The translations under genes and the position numbers were made by a program. Below the pieces are notes generated by a model, which saw only the letters and a program-made list of their open reading frames with translations, was not told where the DNA came from and did no database searches. 64,000 nucleotides of DNA from Aspidapion aeneum (lineage: Eukaryota; Arthropoda; Insecta; Coleoptera; Brentidae), in NCBI GenBank assembly GCA_963576565.1, contig OY755040.1, positions 82,493,321 to 82,557,320 of the forward strand, given 5' to 3'. Of this stretch, positions 45,099-56,890 are shown in pieces. Numbering within the stretch: the stretch's first letter is position 1; each line of letters starts with the position of its first letter.

Positions 45099-45278
45099 AA
45101 ACAAGCAATCTTCCATTTTACAATCAAATAACAATTATTTTAATAGCTCTGGAGCAGTAGAGTCACTACAAGACCTTCCAGAATTTCATCAATATGAAAG
45201 TGACACTAATAGTCAAAATGGCTCTTTTAACAGCTTTCTTACAGCAGGTTCCAATGGTTCTACCACTGCATTATCATG
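45099..45278 (+). other. Serine/asparagine-rich open segment in Z
   Basis: A 59-codon frame without an ATG at its start, containing FNSSGAVESLQDLPEFHQYE and ending TTALS at a TGA. The composition suggests a disordered protein tail, possibly the last exon of a Z-encoded accessory protein. No homology is recognised. Confidence 0.25.
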
Positions 45279-45419
45279 ACCTGGTGAAAGAAGACAAATT
45301 AGCCCTATGGCAAACTCAAACTTTGCACAGTGCTAGAACCAGAGGAAACCCCCCAGAGAAATTAGCAGACTATCAGCTCCAAAGCCAGTAAGGAAAATGG
45401 AAGGGGTAAAATATTAAAT

Positions 45420-46100
45420 TAAACTATTTTTCAATGAAGCATAAGTTGATAGTAAAAAATAGTTAATTGCTATTAGTTTGGATACAATTTAGAGATTGTT
45501 ACTTATTTTTACCTACATAGAAAAATTTCATTAAAATTTAGTCATAAAACTCTTATTCTTAAAAAAATATATATTTTTGGGTCACAGACATATACAAACA
45601 TTAATTAAGTTTCCAAATTTCATCCAAACAATTAGCAATTAACTATTTTTCTTTTTTTTTTAAGTTTTTTTCAGTCTTTTAATAATAATCTTGTAACATT
45701 CAGCAGCATGTAAAATTTTGAACAAAACTCAAAAATAAACAGCAGAAAAATTTTTATATGTTGGTGAATGTGGTAGGAAAGTATATTTTGCTGGAGATCA
45801 AATTTTAAATATTTGAAAACGCAATGTCTAATAGAAAGGTTTTTTATTTTTATACCTAAAAATAATTCCTAAATAAATCGAGTTTGAAATTATTATTAAT
45901 AAGTCAAATCTGTGATAAATAATTTTAATAAAAAAAAAAAGAAAATATAATATATTTTTTTTTGTATGTTTATATGTAAGAATACCATGTAGTAAATTAA
46001 GGTAGTAATCTAGATTGTTTTCAACCTTTTGTAGATTTTTTTTGCAATGGTGGCAAGGGCTGAGGGCTTAGCACTTAAGAAGGGAGGATGGAGTTATATA
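45420..46100. other. AT-rich stretch, nothing recognised
   Basis: Homopolymer-rich DNA with no ORF above noise and no repeat partner that I could find in the window. Confidence 0.5.
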
Positions 46101-46267
46101 CATGGTGTTTCCTAATTGAATGTCAATATTTATGTGGGTGATTTTTGGGCCTATTTTAAGAAAAAAACTTCATATAAACATATGTCCTAAACATCTTACC
46201 TTTTGAGATACAGGGTGGTAAAGTTTTCAAAAATAATTCATTTCACATTCAATTAGGAAACACCCTG
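46101..46267. mobile_element. 167-bp MITE (CA(T/G)GGTGTTTCCTAATT ends)
   Basis: Flanked by TA. Left CATGGTGTTTCCTAATTGAA, right TTCAATTAGGAAACACCCTG. It is a small hairpin-forming MITE inside Z with no coding capacity. Confidence 0.85.
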
Positions 46268-46983
46268 TATAGTAACTTATAAGCGAGACTCTTGTAGACT
46301 TAAGGGGGTTAGAATTGATCGAGACTTTAATTTTTAAAAGTAAATTTAGTTATTGTAAACAATCGTTAAACAAATTTGTAGCTTCCTAAAAATAATGAAA
46401 ATGGTTGAAAATGTTTATTGGGCAGCTCGATCAGTTGATCATTTTAGGAAACTTTAAAACTGTTTTTTTTTGTGGCAATTTTAGTTTATATCTGTAGACA
46501 AATCTATTTTACAGGAAATAAATGTTTGCTTATTCTATTAAAAATTAAGACAATTGCTTAATATTGTAGTAAGAAAAGTTAGGGTTACATATAGATTACA
46601 TAAAGTTTCACACAAATACGCTTCCAACTCATTAGTTTCTACAGAAAGTTTATATTGGATTTATATCACTAAAAAGTTATTGGATGTAATGATTTTGGTG
46701 CTATTTAAAGGATTTTTATGAGTTACAACACTTTGTGAGATGAGGGAACGACACAAATAAGGTAGTATTATGGTCATCTCAAAGCTGAATTTTTTTGAGA
46801 TACGTCAGTTTGTAAGATCAACGACGGTATGTTTAGCTTTTATTTGCAATGAAAATTGAAATCGCGCATATAGCCGTTTTCAAGAAATAATATAAAATTA
46901 CTTTTTTTACATAAGTTAATGCTCAATGTGCCTTATTAATGTTCTTAGAGTATCTTCTGGTAAAAATGTCACTCCAATATGAA

Positions 46984-48438
46984 CCGGGTGGGCCAAAAAA
47001 AACCGGACAATTTTTTTTTCATTATAACTTGAACTATACCATTGATTTTAATGGGACAAACTGCAGCTGACAGAGGATTAATCAGAGATGGCAGACGAAA
47101 TAAAATGTACCCTTCAAAGATGATCGTTTATTCTTGTGTTGCGAACATGTTTTATTAATTTTTTTAAATCATTAAAAAAGCTGCATTCTTGCCACGCACA
47201 ACAAGGTATGAGTCAGCAAAATCGGTTCGGTGGTTTTAAAAAATATATATTTTTGATTTAACCATTGTTTTGAATATTATACGATTGCCTTGCCAATCAT
47301 GTCTGCATTTATTTCCTTATAAATTCATTATTACTGAACCGATTTTAGTGAAATAAAAAAATTCATGCTGAGAATTGATTGCTCTTTAAAGCCTATAATC
47401 GAAATTTGCCGCCACCTTCAAAGTTAGGAGGTCGGAAATAATCATACTTGACCCTTCAAAGAGGCACGTTTATTCGTATTTTCAAAAAATGTTTTAATTT
47501 ATAGAAAAGCACTTAATTAATTTTTATCTCCTTATGCAGGAGAAAAGTAATGTTTTTCTATAAATTTAAAAAAAAACAAACATTTTCGGAAAATAAGAAT
47601 ACGCACGCCATTTTGATGAATCAAGTATGATTCTGTCATCTTAAATTTTAAGATGGCGGCAAATTTCGATTACAATCTTTAAAGAGCAATAAATTCTCAA
47701 CATGATTTGTTTTACTTCACTAACATTGGTTTAGTAATAACGAATTTATAAGCGAATAAATGCAGACAGGATTGGCAATGCAATCGTATAATCTGTAAAA
47801 CAATGGCTGAAACAAAAATAGATTTTTTGAGAACCACCACACCGATTTTACTAACTTGCACCTCGTTGTGTGGGGGAAAAGCAGTGCCTTTCTATAAATT
47901 AAAAAAAAAGACTAAAACATATTCGGAAACTAAGAATAAACACGCCATTTAGAAGAATCAAATATGATTCCGACCGCCATCTTAAATTTAAAGATGGCCA
48001 TAAACTTTAATCATGATCTTTAAAAAGCAATCATTTCTCACCAGGATGTTTTTTATTTCATTAAAATCGGTTCAGTAGTAATGAATTTATAGGAAAATAA
48101 GTGCAGACATGGTTGGCAAAGCAATCGTATAATGTTCAAAACAATGGTTAAAAAAAATATTTTTTTAGAACCACCGAACCGATTTTGCTGATTCATACCT
48201 TGTGATTTAAAAAAATTAATAAAACATGTTCGCAACACGAGAATAAACGATCATCTTTGAAGGGTACATTTTAGTTTCGTCCACCATCTTGGATTTTGAG
48301 ATGATGGACAAAAAAATACATTCAGTCAAAACTCTGATTAATTCTCTGCCAAGTCCAGTTTGTTCCATAAAAATCGATTGTATAGTTCAAAAGTGATAAT
48401 GAAAAAAAAATTGTCCGGTTTTTTTTGGCCCACCCGGT
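46984..48438. mobile_element. 1.45-kb foldback element (CCGGGTGGGCC ends)
   Basis: Left CCGGGTGGGCC plus AAAAACCGGACAATT pairs with the right end ending GGCCCACCCGG. The arms extend hundreds of bases: GATGATCGTTTATTC and GCGAACATGTTTTATTAA at 47120-47160 match 48210-48260 in reverse. Further internal copies of AATAAACG/CACGCCATTTTGATGAA phrases make it a multi-repeat foldback. It is non-coding. Confidence 0.8.
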
Positions 48439-48639
48439 ATATTATACAAGATAAGATGAAAATTAAAAAAATATTATTAATTAAACATAACCTTTATTTT
48501 GAAATCAATCAAATTATAACAAAAATGCAAAACTAAAAGAAAAATGTCTATTCTGGTGCTGTTAAATAAAATATCCTTGTGAAAATAAAATATAGGTTAC
48601 TAAAAAGGAGTATATATGTTGTGTATTGTATGAACAAAC

Positions 48640-48910
48640 TCAGCGAATTTTCAAACGTTTTTTTCAAACATATCGAATGAATGATGGATCTGCTAAAAAA
48701 TCCTATTGCTGTTTGATACTGCTCTATAAATTCTGGTACGTGATATACTAGAGCATGCATTTTCGCTGTAGGAAGAATTTTGACTTTGTCCAGCTCTATA
48801 TTGAACTGTAGTGCTTAATGAATATTTTGTAGTTTGCATCTAAAACTCGTCCAAAACAACTGCTAACCACCTTGTAAAACGCAAAAAAACAGCCACATTT
48901 TTGATTCCTG
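48640..48910 (-). pseudogene. Transposase-like exon relic, copy on minus strand
   Basis: After an acceptor-like TTTCTTACAG, one frame reads VVSSCFGRVLDANYKIFIKH. A second frame then reads DKVKILPTAKMHALVYHVPE and FIEQYQTAIGFF. The layout (CFG-LD-NY, then P-T-x-K-x-H, then H-V-x-F) resembles an uncharacterised transposase-like protein family that I recall from arthropod and cnidarian repeats. I cannot name the superfamily. A frameshift lies near 48800, and about 15 bp are missing where the relatives have F-S-E-Q. It is probably a piece of Z's own former transposase. Confidence 0.5.
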
Positions 48911-49059
48911 TAAGAAAATAATTATAAATATTCCTTGTTTCGTTTTTTCATCTTTTACCATACCCCTTGAAAGTTGTTTAAATAAAAACTTCAAACGATA
49001 AGGTAAATTTCGAAAAAATAAAACCGTTCAAGCTATAATTATGATTATTTTCTTACAGG

Positions 49060-49240
49060 AAACAAATATGTGGCTCTTTTTTCTGCGTTTCACAAGGTCA
49101 AATTCCTCCTACACCAAAAATTCATGCTCTAGTATATCACGTACCAGAATTTATAGAGCAGTATCAAAGACAATTACGTTTTTTTTCCGAATAGGCCTCG
49201 GAGCAGATCCATCAGTCATTAGGTATGTTTGAGAAAACGT
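49060..49240 (+). pseudogene. Transposase-like exon relic, copy on plus strand
   Basis: This is the second copy of the same exon, inverted relative to the first. The frame from about 49098 reads GQIPPTPKIHALVYHVPEF, then IEQYQRQL, then FFSE, followed by a TAG where relatives have glutamine. It continues ASEQIHQSLGMFEKTFK. The motif S-E-x-A-S-E-x-I-H would fit the acidic catalytic segment of a DDE-type enzyme, which is inference. The upstream CFG-LDxNY block is deleted in this arm. Confidence 0.5.
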
Positions 49241-49460
49241 TTAAGTCAAATAAGAACAATTATGATCATTGTAAGAAAAAACTAATACGCTGCGCTTATT
49301 CATACAAGGCACAACATATATAGCTTTTTAGTAATCTATATTTTATTGTCACAAGAATATTTTGTTTAGTACCACCAGAATTATAAATATTTTTCTTTTA
49401 GTTTTGAATTTTTGTTATAATTAGATTAACTTCAAAATAAAGGTTATGTTTAATTAATAT

Positions 49461-50589
49461 AAATTTGTTAAAACTTTAGGTTATCTTTTTTTTAAATATA
49501 TGTATAATGTATGTATTGAATTGATATTTTAACCAGAACATACTGTAAGAACATTAATAAGGCAAACTGAACATTAATTTATTTCTTCAAAAGGGCGACA
49601 TACGCGATTTTAATTTTTATTGCAGAAGCGAAAAATATATGTATTTCAAAAAAAAAATGTTTCAGTTTATATATTTTTAAAGTTGAAATCGCCAAATGTA
49701 CCAACGTGTTGGTCTCCCTCTTGCTCCTAGATAACATTCTCCCTTGTGTCCGCCATTGCACTAGTGATTAAAAATGTACTAAATTGTCACTCATTATAAT
49801 GTGGCATTCTAATTTTGTATTTTATTTAACCACCCAATCACCCACATCTCTTAAACATAAAAGAAACGAAATAGAGCAAAAGAAATGATTCACCCACCAG
49901 TTGGAGACATATCAGTAAAGCGAATTTTAGACCTTTATTCTTGTTTTTTCTACAGCTTTCAAAACTCCAAAAAGTAAAAAATTATGTGACCCTAATAGTT
50001 GAAGTACAGCTTTAACTATAAAAAAAAAATGGACAAACAAAAGCTGATAGATGCAAAGATATTTGCTGGGAAAATAAAATCCAGTAATATATTGAAATTT
50101 GATTGGGTACTAAAATTTACATTAGCTAGCGAAACAACGAAAAAGGTGTTCAATATATAATACAATTTTAGTTAAAAAGCAAAGAACTAGTTTTTTTTTA
50201 AATTAGGAAGCGCACTATTTTAGTCTAGTTATGAATTTTATTAAGTAAAACTACACTATATTAAGAAAATATCTGTTTATCGTTAGTATGGAAGTAACCA
50301 ATTTTTTATGGTTGATTTGAAAACAGTGTTTTTTCAGTGTACCTTAAAAAAATGATCTAATTGCCTTTTATGCCGTCAGTATTTTTTTATGGTTAAAATT
50401 TCAAAATTGGTTGCTTAAGGCCTCTTTAAAAAATATGTTTTAAATTAATTATAAAAAAGTTTTGTATATGTGTTTATTATTTTTTTTAAATATAAACTAT
50501 TAATCTTTGTAATTCTTGCCTTTTTTCACATTCATCACTACCAAAACCTTGATAATGAAACTGATTAGGTGAATCTTACATCCCAGCTA
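49461..50589. other. AT-rich stretch in Z, no gene recognised
   Basis: Only short ORFs. The longest on the minus strand (near 49579-49761) has no recognisable motif. No repeat partner was found in the window. Confidence 0.5.
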
Positions 50590-51110
50590 CTGACCGAAGA
50601 AAATTTGCACATTTTCCTAAAAATGAATAATTCTGTATCATCATGCAATAAATACAGTTGAGTTTTTAGAAATGTTCTATGCCTAGTCCATTAGCATACT
50701 CCAAGTGAACTCCTACAAAGTTTTTGGTTATAACACAAATTATTATGAAAACCCACATATTTATGTGATGCTCTGTTAAAATGTATGTTGAAAAAAAATT
50801 TGACTGTGCCAAAAAATTGTTATTAGCATTTGGTAAGGGATTTTGAATGAAATCTAAACAGCTCTAGAGTATGGTACACCATTTTATTTAAAAAGTTCAT
50901 GAAAATTGGTTCAGCATTTTAGGAGCTATCATACAGACATACATACACACATGGACAGATGTCACGAGGAGATTGATAAGATTGGTTGAAATACAGTAAC
51001 ATAATAGATTTTCGGCGTTATTTAAAAAAAAATTCATTTAACTAAAACAATACCTTTTCTAGCCATTGCTGTGCAGGCTAGGAAGGATTTTGTCAAAACG
51101 AATAATACTA
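50590..51110. repeat. Dispersed repeat R, copy 2
   Basis: TCATGAAAATTGGTTCAGCA, AGGAGCTATCATACAGACAT and CTAGCCATTGCTGTGCAGGC parallel 41380-42090 in the same order. The copy is diverged and non-coding. Confidence 0.55.
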
Positions 51111-51539
51111 GAAATAGATTGTTTCTGAAACCTATTTTTTTTCTCAGCTTTACCCCATATGCATAACTTTTGCAACACTATTGAGGAAAAAACAAGAACC
51201 TAAACCTAACCTTACCCATTAAAACGACAAAACACATTTCAGAGGAACCCCCTAAAAATATGTAACACTAGCGAAAAAAATTGCATTGATACATTTGTTG
51301 TCTAAAAAACTAAATGTGACAGGTCTGGCACCTTCCTAGCTTATTACCTACAAGACTATAAAACCATAAACTATTTTTTTAAATCAGAAAGAAATACTAA
51401 AGTTCTTTGCTGTCTTTCATTTTGAAAAGGAGGGAAATACATACCAAGGGCAAAAATAAAAGTCAAACTATAAATCAGACCTAAGCAGTGCTTTGCAGGA
51501 TAGAAAGGTAAAAATTCTGTTTTTGTTACACAACACAAC

Positions 51540-52390
51540 AAAATACACATGACCTCTTTTTAACCTACCTATATCTTTAATTGTCACATATTTTGTCCAG
51601 TTATCATTTTCTCATAAGGTCTGTACCTAAGTATTTGCTGCAGGCCTGCATTTGTTTTGATAGGTATTTTGCAAGGCTTAAAAATTATGCTTAAAAAAAC
51701 AAATCATTTATTGTAAAAGTCAAAAAGTCACTATTTGTCTTTGACTTATTTTTTATAGTTTTGCAAAATAATTTGGACAGTTACCTATTTTTAACCTACC
51801 AACTTCTTTAATTGTCATCTTTTGTTCATTTTCTGTGTAAGTATTTGCTGGCCTGTGTGGCTTTTGATGGTATTTGGCAAAGCTTAAAATTATGCTAAAA
51901 AAAACAATTTTTGTAAATTTTTCACTAGTGCATCATTGTTTTAACAATCGAAAGCTAACAAATTCATAACTGGATATGTAAAAATGAGATAACTTCACAA
52001 ATCTCACTTTGCTAGGATATTATTCCCAGCAGAAACTTAAGTTCAATCTGTGGTTCAATCAAATCTAACACACCCATGATACACTTCCTCTCCCAATTTA
52101 TGTTTATGTAATTTATAACCCCTTTTTTAACAAAATAGTTTAGATAAGAAGGTGTACTTAAAGACACAAAGTCATTATCTGACTTCAAGACTCATTTTGT
52201 AAAGTCTTGCAGAATAATTTGGACAGACCTCTTTTTAACCTACCAATAGGTATATTCAATTGTCACCTATTGTGACAGTTATCATTTTCTGTCTAATATA
52301 AGGTCCCTAAGCATTTGCAGGCCTGCATTGCTTTTGGTGTTTAGCAAAGCTTAAAATTATACTAAAAAAAAACAAATCTTTAAATATTTC
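51540..52390 (+). repeat. Three diverged direct repeats in Z
   Basis: A block with CTTTTTAACCTACC, TTTAATTGTCA, TTCATTTTCT, TATTTGCTG, GGCCTG and GCTTAAAATTATGCTAAAAA occurs at about 51549-51708, 51740-51920 and 52210-52380. Each is preceded by CAAAAAGTCA-like phrases and TTTGCAAAATAATTTGGACAG. A weaker trace follows near 53030. Confidence 0.6.
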
Positions 52391-53206
52391 AACAGCTATT
52401 TAATTAATATTTGTTTTTCTACACCAGGATTCTAGAGGCTCCTAGATGGACTTAAATAAATTAAGACATTAATGTACATACGAAATTATGTAACACATAA
52501 ATTCAGGATTTTTGAGCCCCCCTCATAATGCATTTTCAAGAAAAAACACATTAGAAACACATTGAGTGTAATGCAAGGCCAACCCCCCCCTCTAGGGCTT
52601 TACATAATTTAAGAACAGACCCTAAACACAGAAATAAAATGACATTTCAAAATTTATCAGCACATTCCACTTCATGCATATTTAGAAATGTAACATTGTT
52701 TCGCATACACATTCACATTTTTGGTTATGTCTTCATGCATGCACATTCATGTCTTAATTCACCCATGTCTGTCTGTAGGGACCTTAGGGTGGTTATGTAA
52801 ATAATAGTGAGAGCTTTGACTAAGGGACCATTCTTAAATTATGTAACACTCAAAGAGGGGTGTGTGGGTTTTCACTTGAAAATGCATTAGGAGGCAGATA
52901 ATAGCTAATAAAGATTTATTTATACATAGTGCCCAATTATAATGTTAGATTAAGTAAGAGATTTTAAAGTTGTAAAAACTTACCTAAATGGCAACATAAA
53001 CATACACCAACCTTTCTTCTGTTTGTCATCTTTCTTCCTTATTTTGTTTGGTAAACCTTTAAACCATGCTAAAAATTCAATGAAAATAATCCTGGGTATT
53101 ATAACTATATTTTAAAACAAGTTGATGTAAAAGATTTTAAAAGTGTTAATATTTCTAATTTAATGTAAATGTAACTATTAAAATGTATCTACAAATTGGT
53201 CAACAT

Positions 53207-53584
53207 CAGCGGCGTAGCGTGGGGGGGGCGCGGGGGGTTCGTCGCCCCCCCCGCCCCGAGGGTAGTGGCGCCCCATAGGTGGGAGAGGCGCCCTTGTGTC
53301 GTATCGGCCGCCCTCTCATACATGACGACCTTTTTTTTTTAGTTGCAAGATTTCGTCAGACGTGCCCTTGTGACTTATCGGCCCCTGACAGACGATGACC
53401 TTTTTTTTTTGTTTTTTTTTTTGGAGACGGCGCGGTTCAAATTTCTACGGCGTGGTTCAAATTTCTACGGCGCGGTTCTTTTTATTAGTCGCAAGATTTG
53501 TGCCGTAAGATTTTTCATCAGTTTTCAGAGGCGCCCTTTTTAGCTGTCGCCCCCCCCCGCCCTTTCGGGCACGCTACGCCGCTG
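53207..53584. mobile_element. 378-bp hAT-type MITE (CAGCGGCGTAGCGTG ends)
   Basis: Perfect 15-bp inverted ends. GTCAACAT flanks both sides (53199-53206 and 53585-53592), an 8-bp duplication. The interior is GC-rich with G/C runs and GCGCCC motifs, unlike the host DNA. It contains GGCGCGGTTCAAATTTCTAC in tandem. Confidence 0.92.
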
Positions 53585-54296
53585 GTCAACATGATTCAAA
53601 ACTAAGGCAAATTTTGCCAATTTTAGGTAGGTATATATGATATAAACTTCACTTATTATTATTATTTCACTTATATAGTGAATTGAAAATTTTTATCTTC
53701 CTTTTACTCATTACCTACCTACCTACTAATTGTATGACAGAAAGGACCACCAATGTTACTTTAATACATGCCACTCCAGCTTGTAGGTATCATTCATATA
53801 CATAATATTCCTACATATATGGTATCATTGTCATCATGGTGGATATAGTTGAATGCCTTAAGCTTGGTACCAAACAGATCATTCTGCAAGATCATCAAGC
53901 TATCTGCAGTCATCTACGAAAAAGTAAAACTTGTTGGCAGCATAAACTAATAAAATGCTCTATGTATCACCTTCCAACATTGAACCAAGTTCCAGGATAA
54001 ACACCAATAAAGCTACCTGTCCATCTTTAAAACAATACTTACAGGCTTTTAATATAACTCGATAGGTACAATACTGAACTGATATTTCTCCAATGTATCC
54101 AAATTCGATTAGGAAAACTCGCAAAAACTGTTAAAAAATTTTAATTTTAAATAAACAAAAACAGCGGTTGACAAGCATTTGACATTTCGTCTTTCGTTTC
54201 TTGGGTTTTTTAGGTTTGGTCGCGGCCATTTTGGATTTGCCGGCTTTACTTTGGTCAAATCCAATCCGTTATTGTTCTAATATCCGTGGTCTTATG

Positions 54297-54825
54297 GGAG
54301 GTCAGACGTTTTTTTATGATATTTTCAAAATGGCACTACAGATTTCCGCAAAATTTCAGTCAAATATTCTCAGACACCATCCCGATATTCCACCAAAGGT
54401 TTGTAAGGAAGCAACATGATTAAAAGGTTAAAATCTTCAAGATTTAGCATTCCTTATTTTGAATTCAAATTACCCGCCATGTACCACATGCCAACTGTTA
54501 TATTTGACATGTATTTGACTTTGTCATATGTGATTGTCACATTCGCTTCTGCTTTAAACTTAATTTTTGTGTGAGCTAATGAAGCGGCTATGAAAAATTA
54601 GGACTTACTATACATTTAAAAAAAATTGTTCTGCCAGAATAAAGTAAAAACAATCTCAAAAACGGCTTTATTTAACAAAAAATCAAATATCCATGAACCG
54701 TCATTCCAACTTCAAAATTTTAAAGACAATCAGCTGTGTCGTAACGTGACCATCAAAAAAAAATCAGCCCCGGATGTGACGTCAACAAAGTGGAGGATCG
54801 TGGCCCGTCCATTTTGATAGCCCTG
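54297..54825. mobile_element. Element X, copy 2, right part
   Basis: After the 8-bp duplicate of Z (GTCTTATG, 54289-54296), X resumes with GGAGGTCAGACG and runs to AGCCCTG, followed by the 7-bp duplicate GTTCAGA. It contains the site (about 54684-54690, CAAATATCCATG) that is uninterrupted here but invaded in copy 1. Confidence 0.8.
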
Positions 54826-55258
54826 GTTCAGATAGCACGTCGGATGTAGTCGGGCGCGCTCAATTCCGTTCAGATTACATACTGGGTGAAAGTTACTCTC
54901 GTTCATATTGGCCGAAAATAACGTCGGGCGAATCGCCTTTTACACCCTTCTCTATGAGGTGGGTGACAAACGCTCGAGTTGCGCAGTAGGTATATAAATC
55001 AACCCCCAATTTTTTTATTTTTTGTTTTATATTTTCGAAAACATATTACATAAAAGTGGCATTTTCCATAAATAAATAATCAAATTTTACTTTTTCTTGA
55101 AGATAAAAAACACTTGTTTGACTTTTGACAGGTGAGTTCTAAGTTTCTTTAGAAGGGTTAAGTCCCATCCCAACATGGTTAACTCTGACAAGACAATTTG
55201 TTATGGTTGGGTTTGTTTTATATCCTGTATAGAAAACATTAAATGTAGTTACCTATTA

Positions 55259-55784
55259 GCTCACACTACTAGTAGTGTGAGCTATGGTGATCCTAATTTT
55301 TTCGAAAAAAAAAATTGCTCTGTTTTTAAAAATTTTTATATATCTTTGCCTTTCAGATGATTTTGAAACTTTTTTGTCGCGCCGTGTGTCTGTCTGTCTG
55401 TAACGACCAACGCGCATAACTCAAAAACCGCTTGCCCGATTTGAATGAAATTTGGTACCTAGGCTGGGTTTTCGGTCGAGATGGTCCCATTTAAAAATGA
55501 ACAAAATCCACCGAACGCAAGTCAAATAAAAGGGTGGGAGTGATATTGTGTGATATCAAACAAAAGGTAATTAAGTCTGGAGTTAAACAATCTAGATTTT
55601 AGTTTTTTGAAAAAAAAATGGTGAAGGTAGATTTTAAAAATTAGAGTTTAAGTCAAAACATGGCTTGTGTGGTATCAAACGAAAGGTAATATATTTCAGT
55701 TTTTAGTTATATTAGCTCACACGTACACTATAACTATAGTACCTAGTGTGAGCTTAGGTGCACATAGATTGACAGAGTATTTTT
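55259..55784. repeat. Hairpin-capped interspersed repeat, copy 2
   Basis: It has the same hairpin ends as 772-1490: AGCTCACACTACTAGTAGTG on the left, and AGCTCACACGTACACTATAA then CCTAGTGTGAGCT on the right. It is shorter because about one and a half of the 113-bp internal units are missing. It lies inside W. Confidence 0.75.
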
Positions 55785-56890
55785 CTTTGTGGGATTTTAG
55801 CTATAGGGTATGCATGATGGTTTACCCATAGTAACATAGCATAATGGATAAAGTTAATGCCTTGTTTTAAAGCTCCATTTTACCATAATCAAATGGCAGA
55901 AAAAAAAACGAAAATACCAAAATTAACCCTAAAATTCAAATTTTTGTTATGTTGCTGTGTAAATCGACCCTCAAAACTATTGGTTACAGGTTTCACATCG
56001 CTCCATGCAATGAAGACAATTGGGTTTGGAATAACCCTTGGCAGTGTGAGTTGTTTTTAGAGTATCAAGCAGTTTTTCAAGCAGAATCTTCTTGCAGCGG
56101 CACTCCTTTTAGGAAAACACTCTTTCAGATGCAAATGGAACCTTTACAGAATTTCATTTTGACTGTTTAGTTTCTACTTAGGAGAATGTAGAGAATGGAT
56201 TTTTATTTGGACAAATTGTTATAGGAATATAAATAATATTATACCTAGATATTATTTTGTGCTTTCAAATTAAAATAAAATACATTTAAACTATGTATAT
56301 TTGTATTCTTTATTTAATAGTAGATAATGTAACTATATAAAGAGGTTTGATATAATGTAATTGAAGATCTCTCAACGCCCCAGCAAACACCTTAAGAATT
56401 TGTCTTCTTTCACATTCTCACTGTCATACGCTATTATATTATATTGCACATGTATATACTTATAACTATTAATTTTCAAATTTATTTATTTCCTTTGAAA
56501 GTGTTGAGCAGAGGAACTTAAAACCTGTATTGCTTGTACAACAAAGAAAATAAATTTGCAGAAAACACAACTTTTAAATCTAAAACAAAACTTTATTTGT
56601 CTAATAAAACTCTGTCAGCCACCTAAAATCGGGTACTCCAAAAGACTCTCTATTTCGATTTTTCAAAACAAAAAAAATCACTTATTTGTGTTTATGTTAA
56701 CTCTACTAAATAAACTGTAACAAATTTTTAAATCTGATCAAATTTATCAAAAATTAAAAAAATATATATATTTTAAGGTTATGTTTATTACACCCATACC
56801 GTTCACAAAGGCAAGACGTCCGGCGATTTACCCATGACGTCATTCGCTCGGCAAGACGTCTCGCCCGACGTTTCAATCTGAACGTACCCC

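Larger units (their letters stand above)
48478..49460. repeat. Inverted duplication carrying transposase-like exon relics
   Basis: The arms (about 48478-48930 and 49035-49460) share TATTTTGAAATCAAT/TTCAAAATAAAGG ends, GTTACTAAAAAG/CTTTTTAGTAATC blocks and the exon core. The left arm is the longer copy and keeps about 120 bp (around 48780-48880) that the right arm lacks. The spacer is about 100 bp. Confidence 0.8.
38629..54288. mobile_element. Element Z: 15.66-kb DNA transposon with 8-bp target duplication
   Basis: The ends CACGGATATTAGAACAATAA then CGGATTGGATTT are matched as inverted repeats over about 32 bp at 54257-54288. GTCTTATG lies at 38621-38628 and again at 54289-54296. The uninterrupted X copy at 7047-7054 has it once. 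So Z is a bona fide insertion. An 8-bp duplication with CA...TG ends occurs in hAT and P superfamilies. Inside are an inverted pair of transposase-like exon relics (48478-49460), possible exon relics and several MITEs. No long ORF remains, so this copy is probably inactive or heavily intron-split. Confidence 0.8.
38533..56890. mobile_element. Element W (GGGGTACGTTCAGA termini), about 2.1 kb, split by X and Z
   Basis: The left terminus GGGGTACGTTCAGA (38533-38546) and the right terminus, whose reverse complement starts GGGGTACGTTCAGATTG (ending 56890), are inverted. X inserted at GTTCAGA, duplicated at 54826-54832, so W resumes at 54833 (TAGCACGTCGGATG). GTCGGGCG motifs lie subterminally at both ends. 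W contains the second hairpin-capped repeat and no recognised transposase. Its own target duplication is not clear. Confidence 0.7.

Noticed and set aside
55857..56170. Two overlapping plus-strand ORFs in W
   Set aside because: Cysteine- and tryptophan-containing frame has no motif that I recognise and no second copy to test it.
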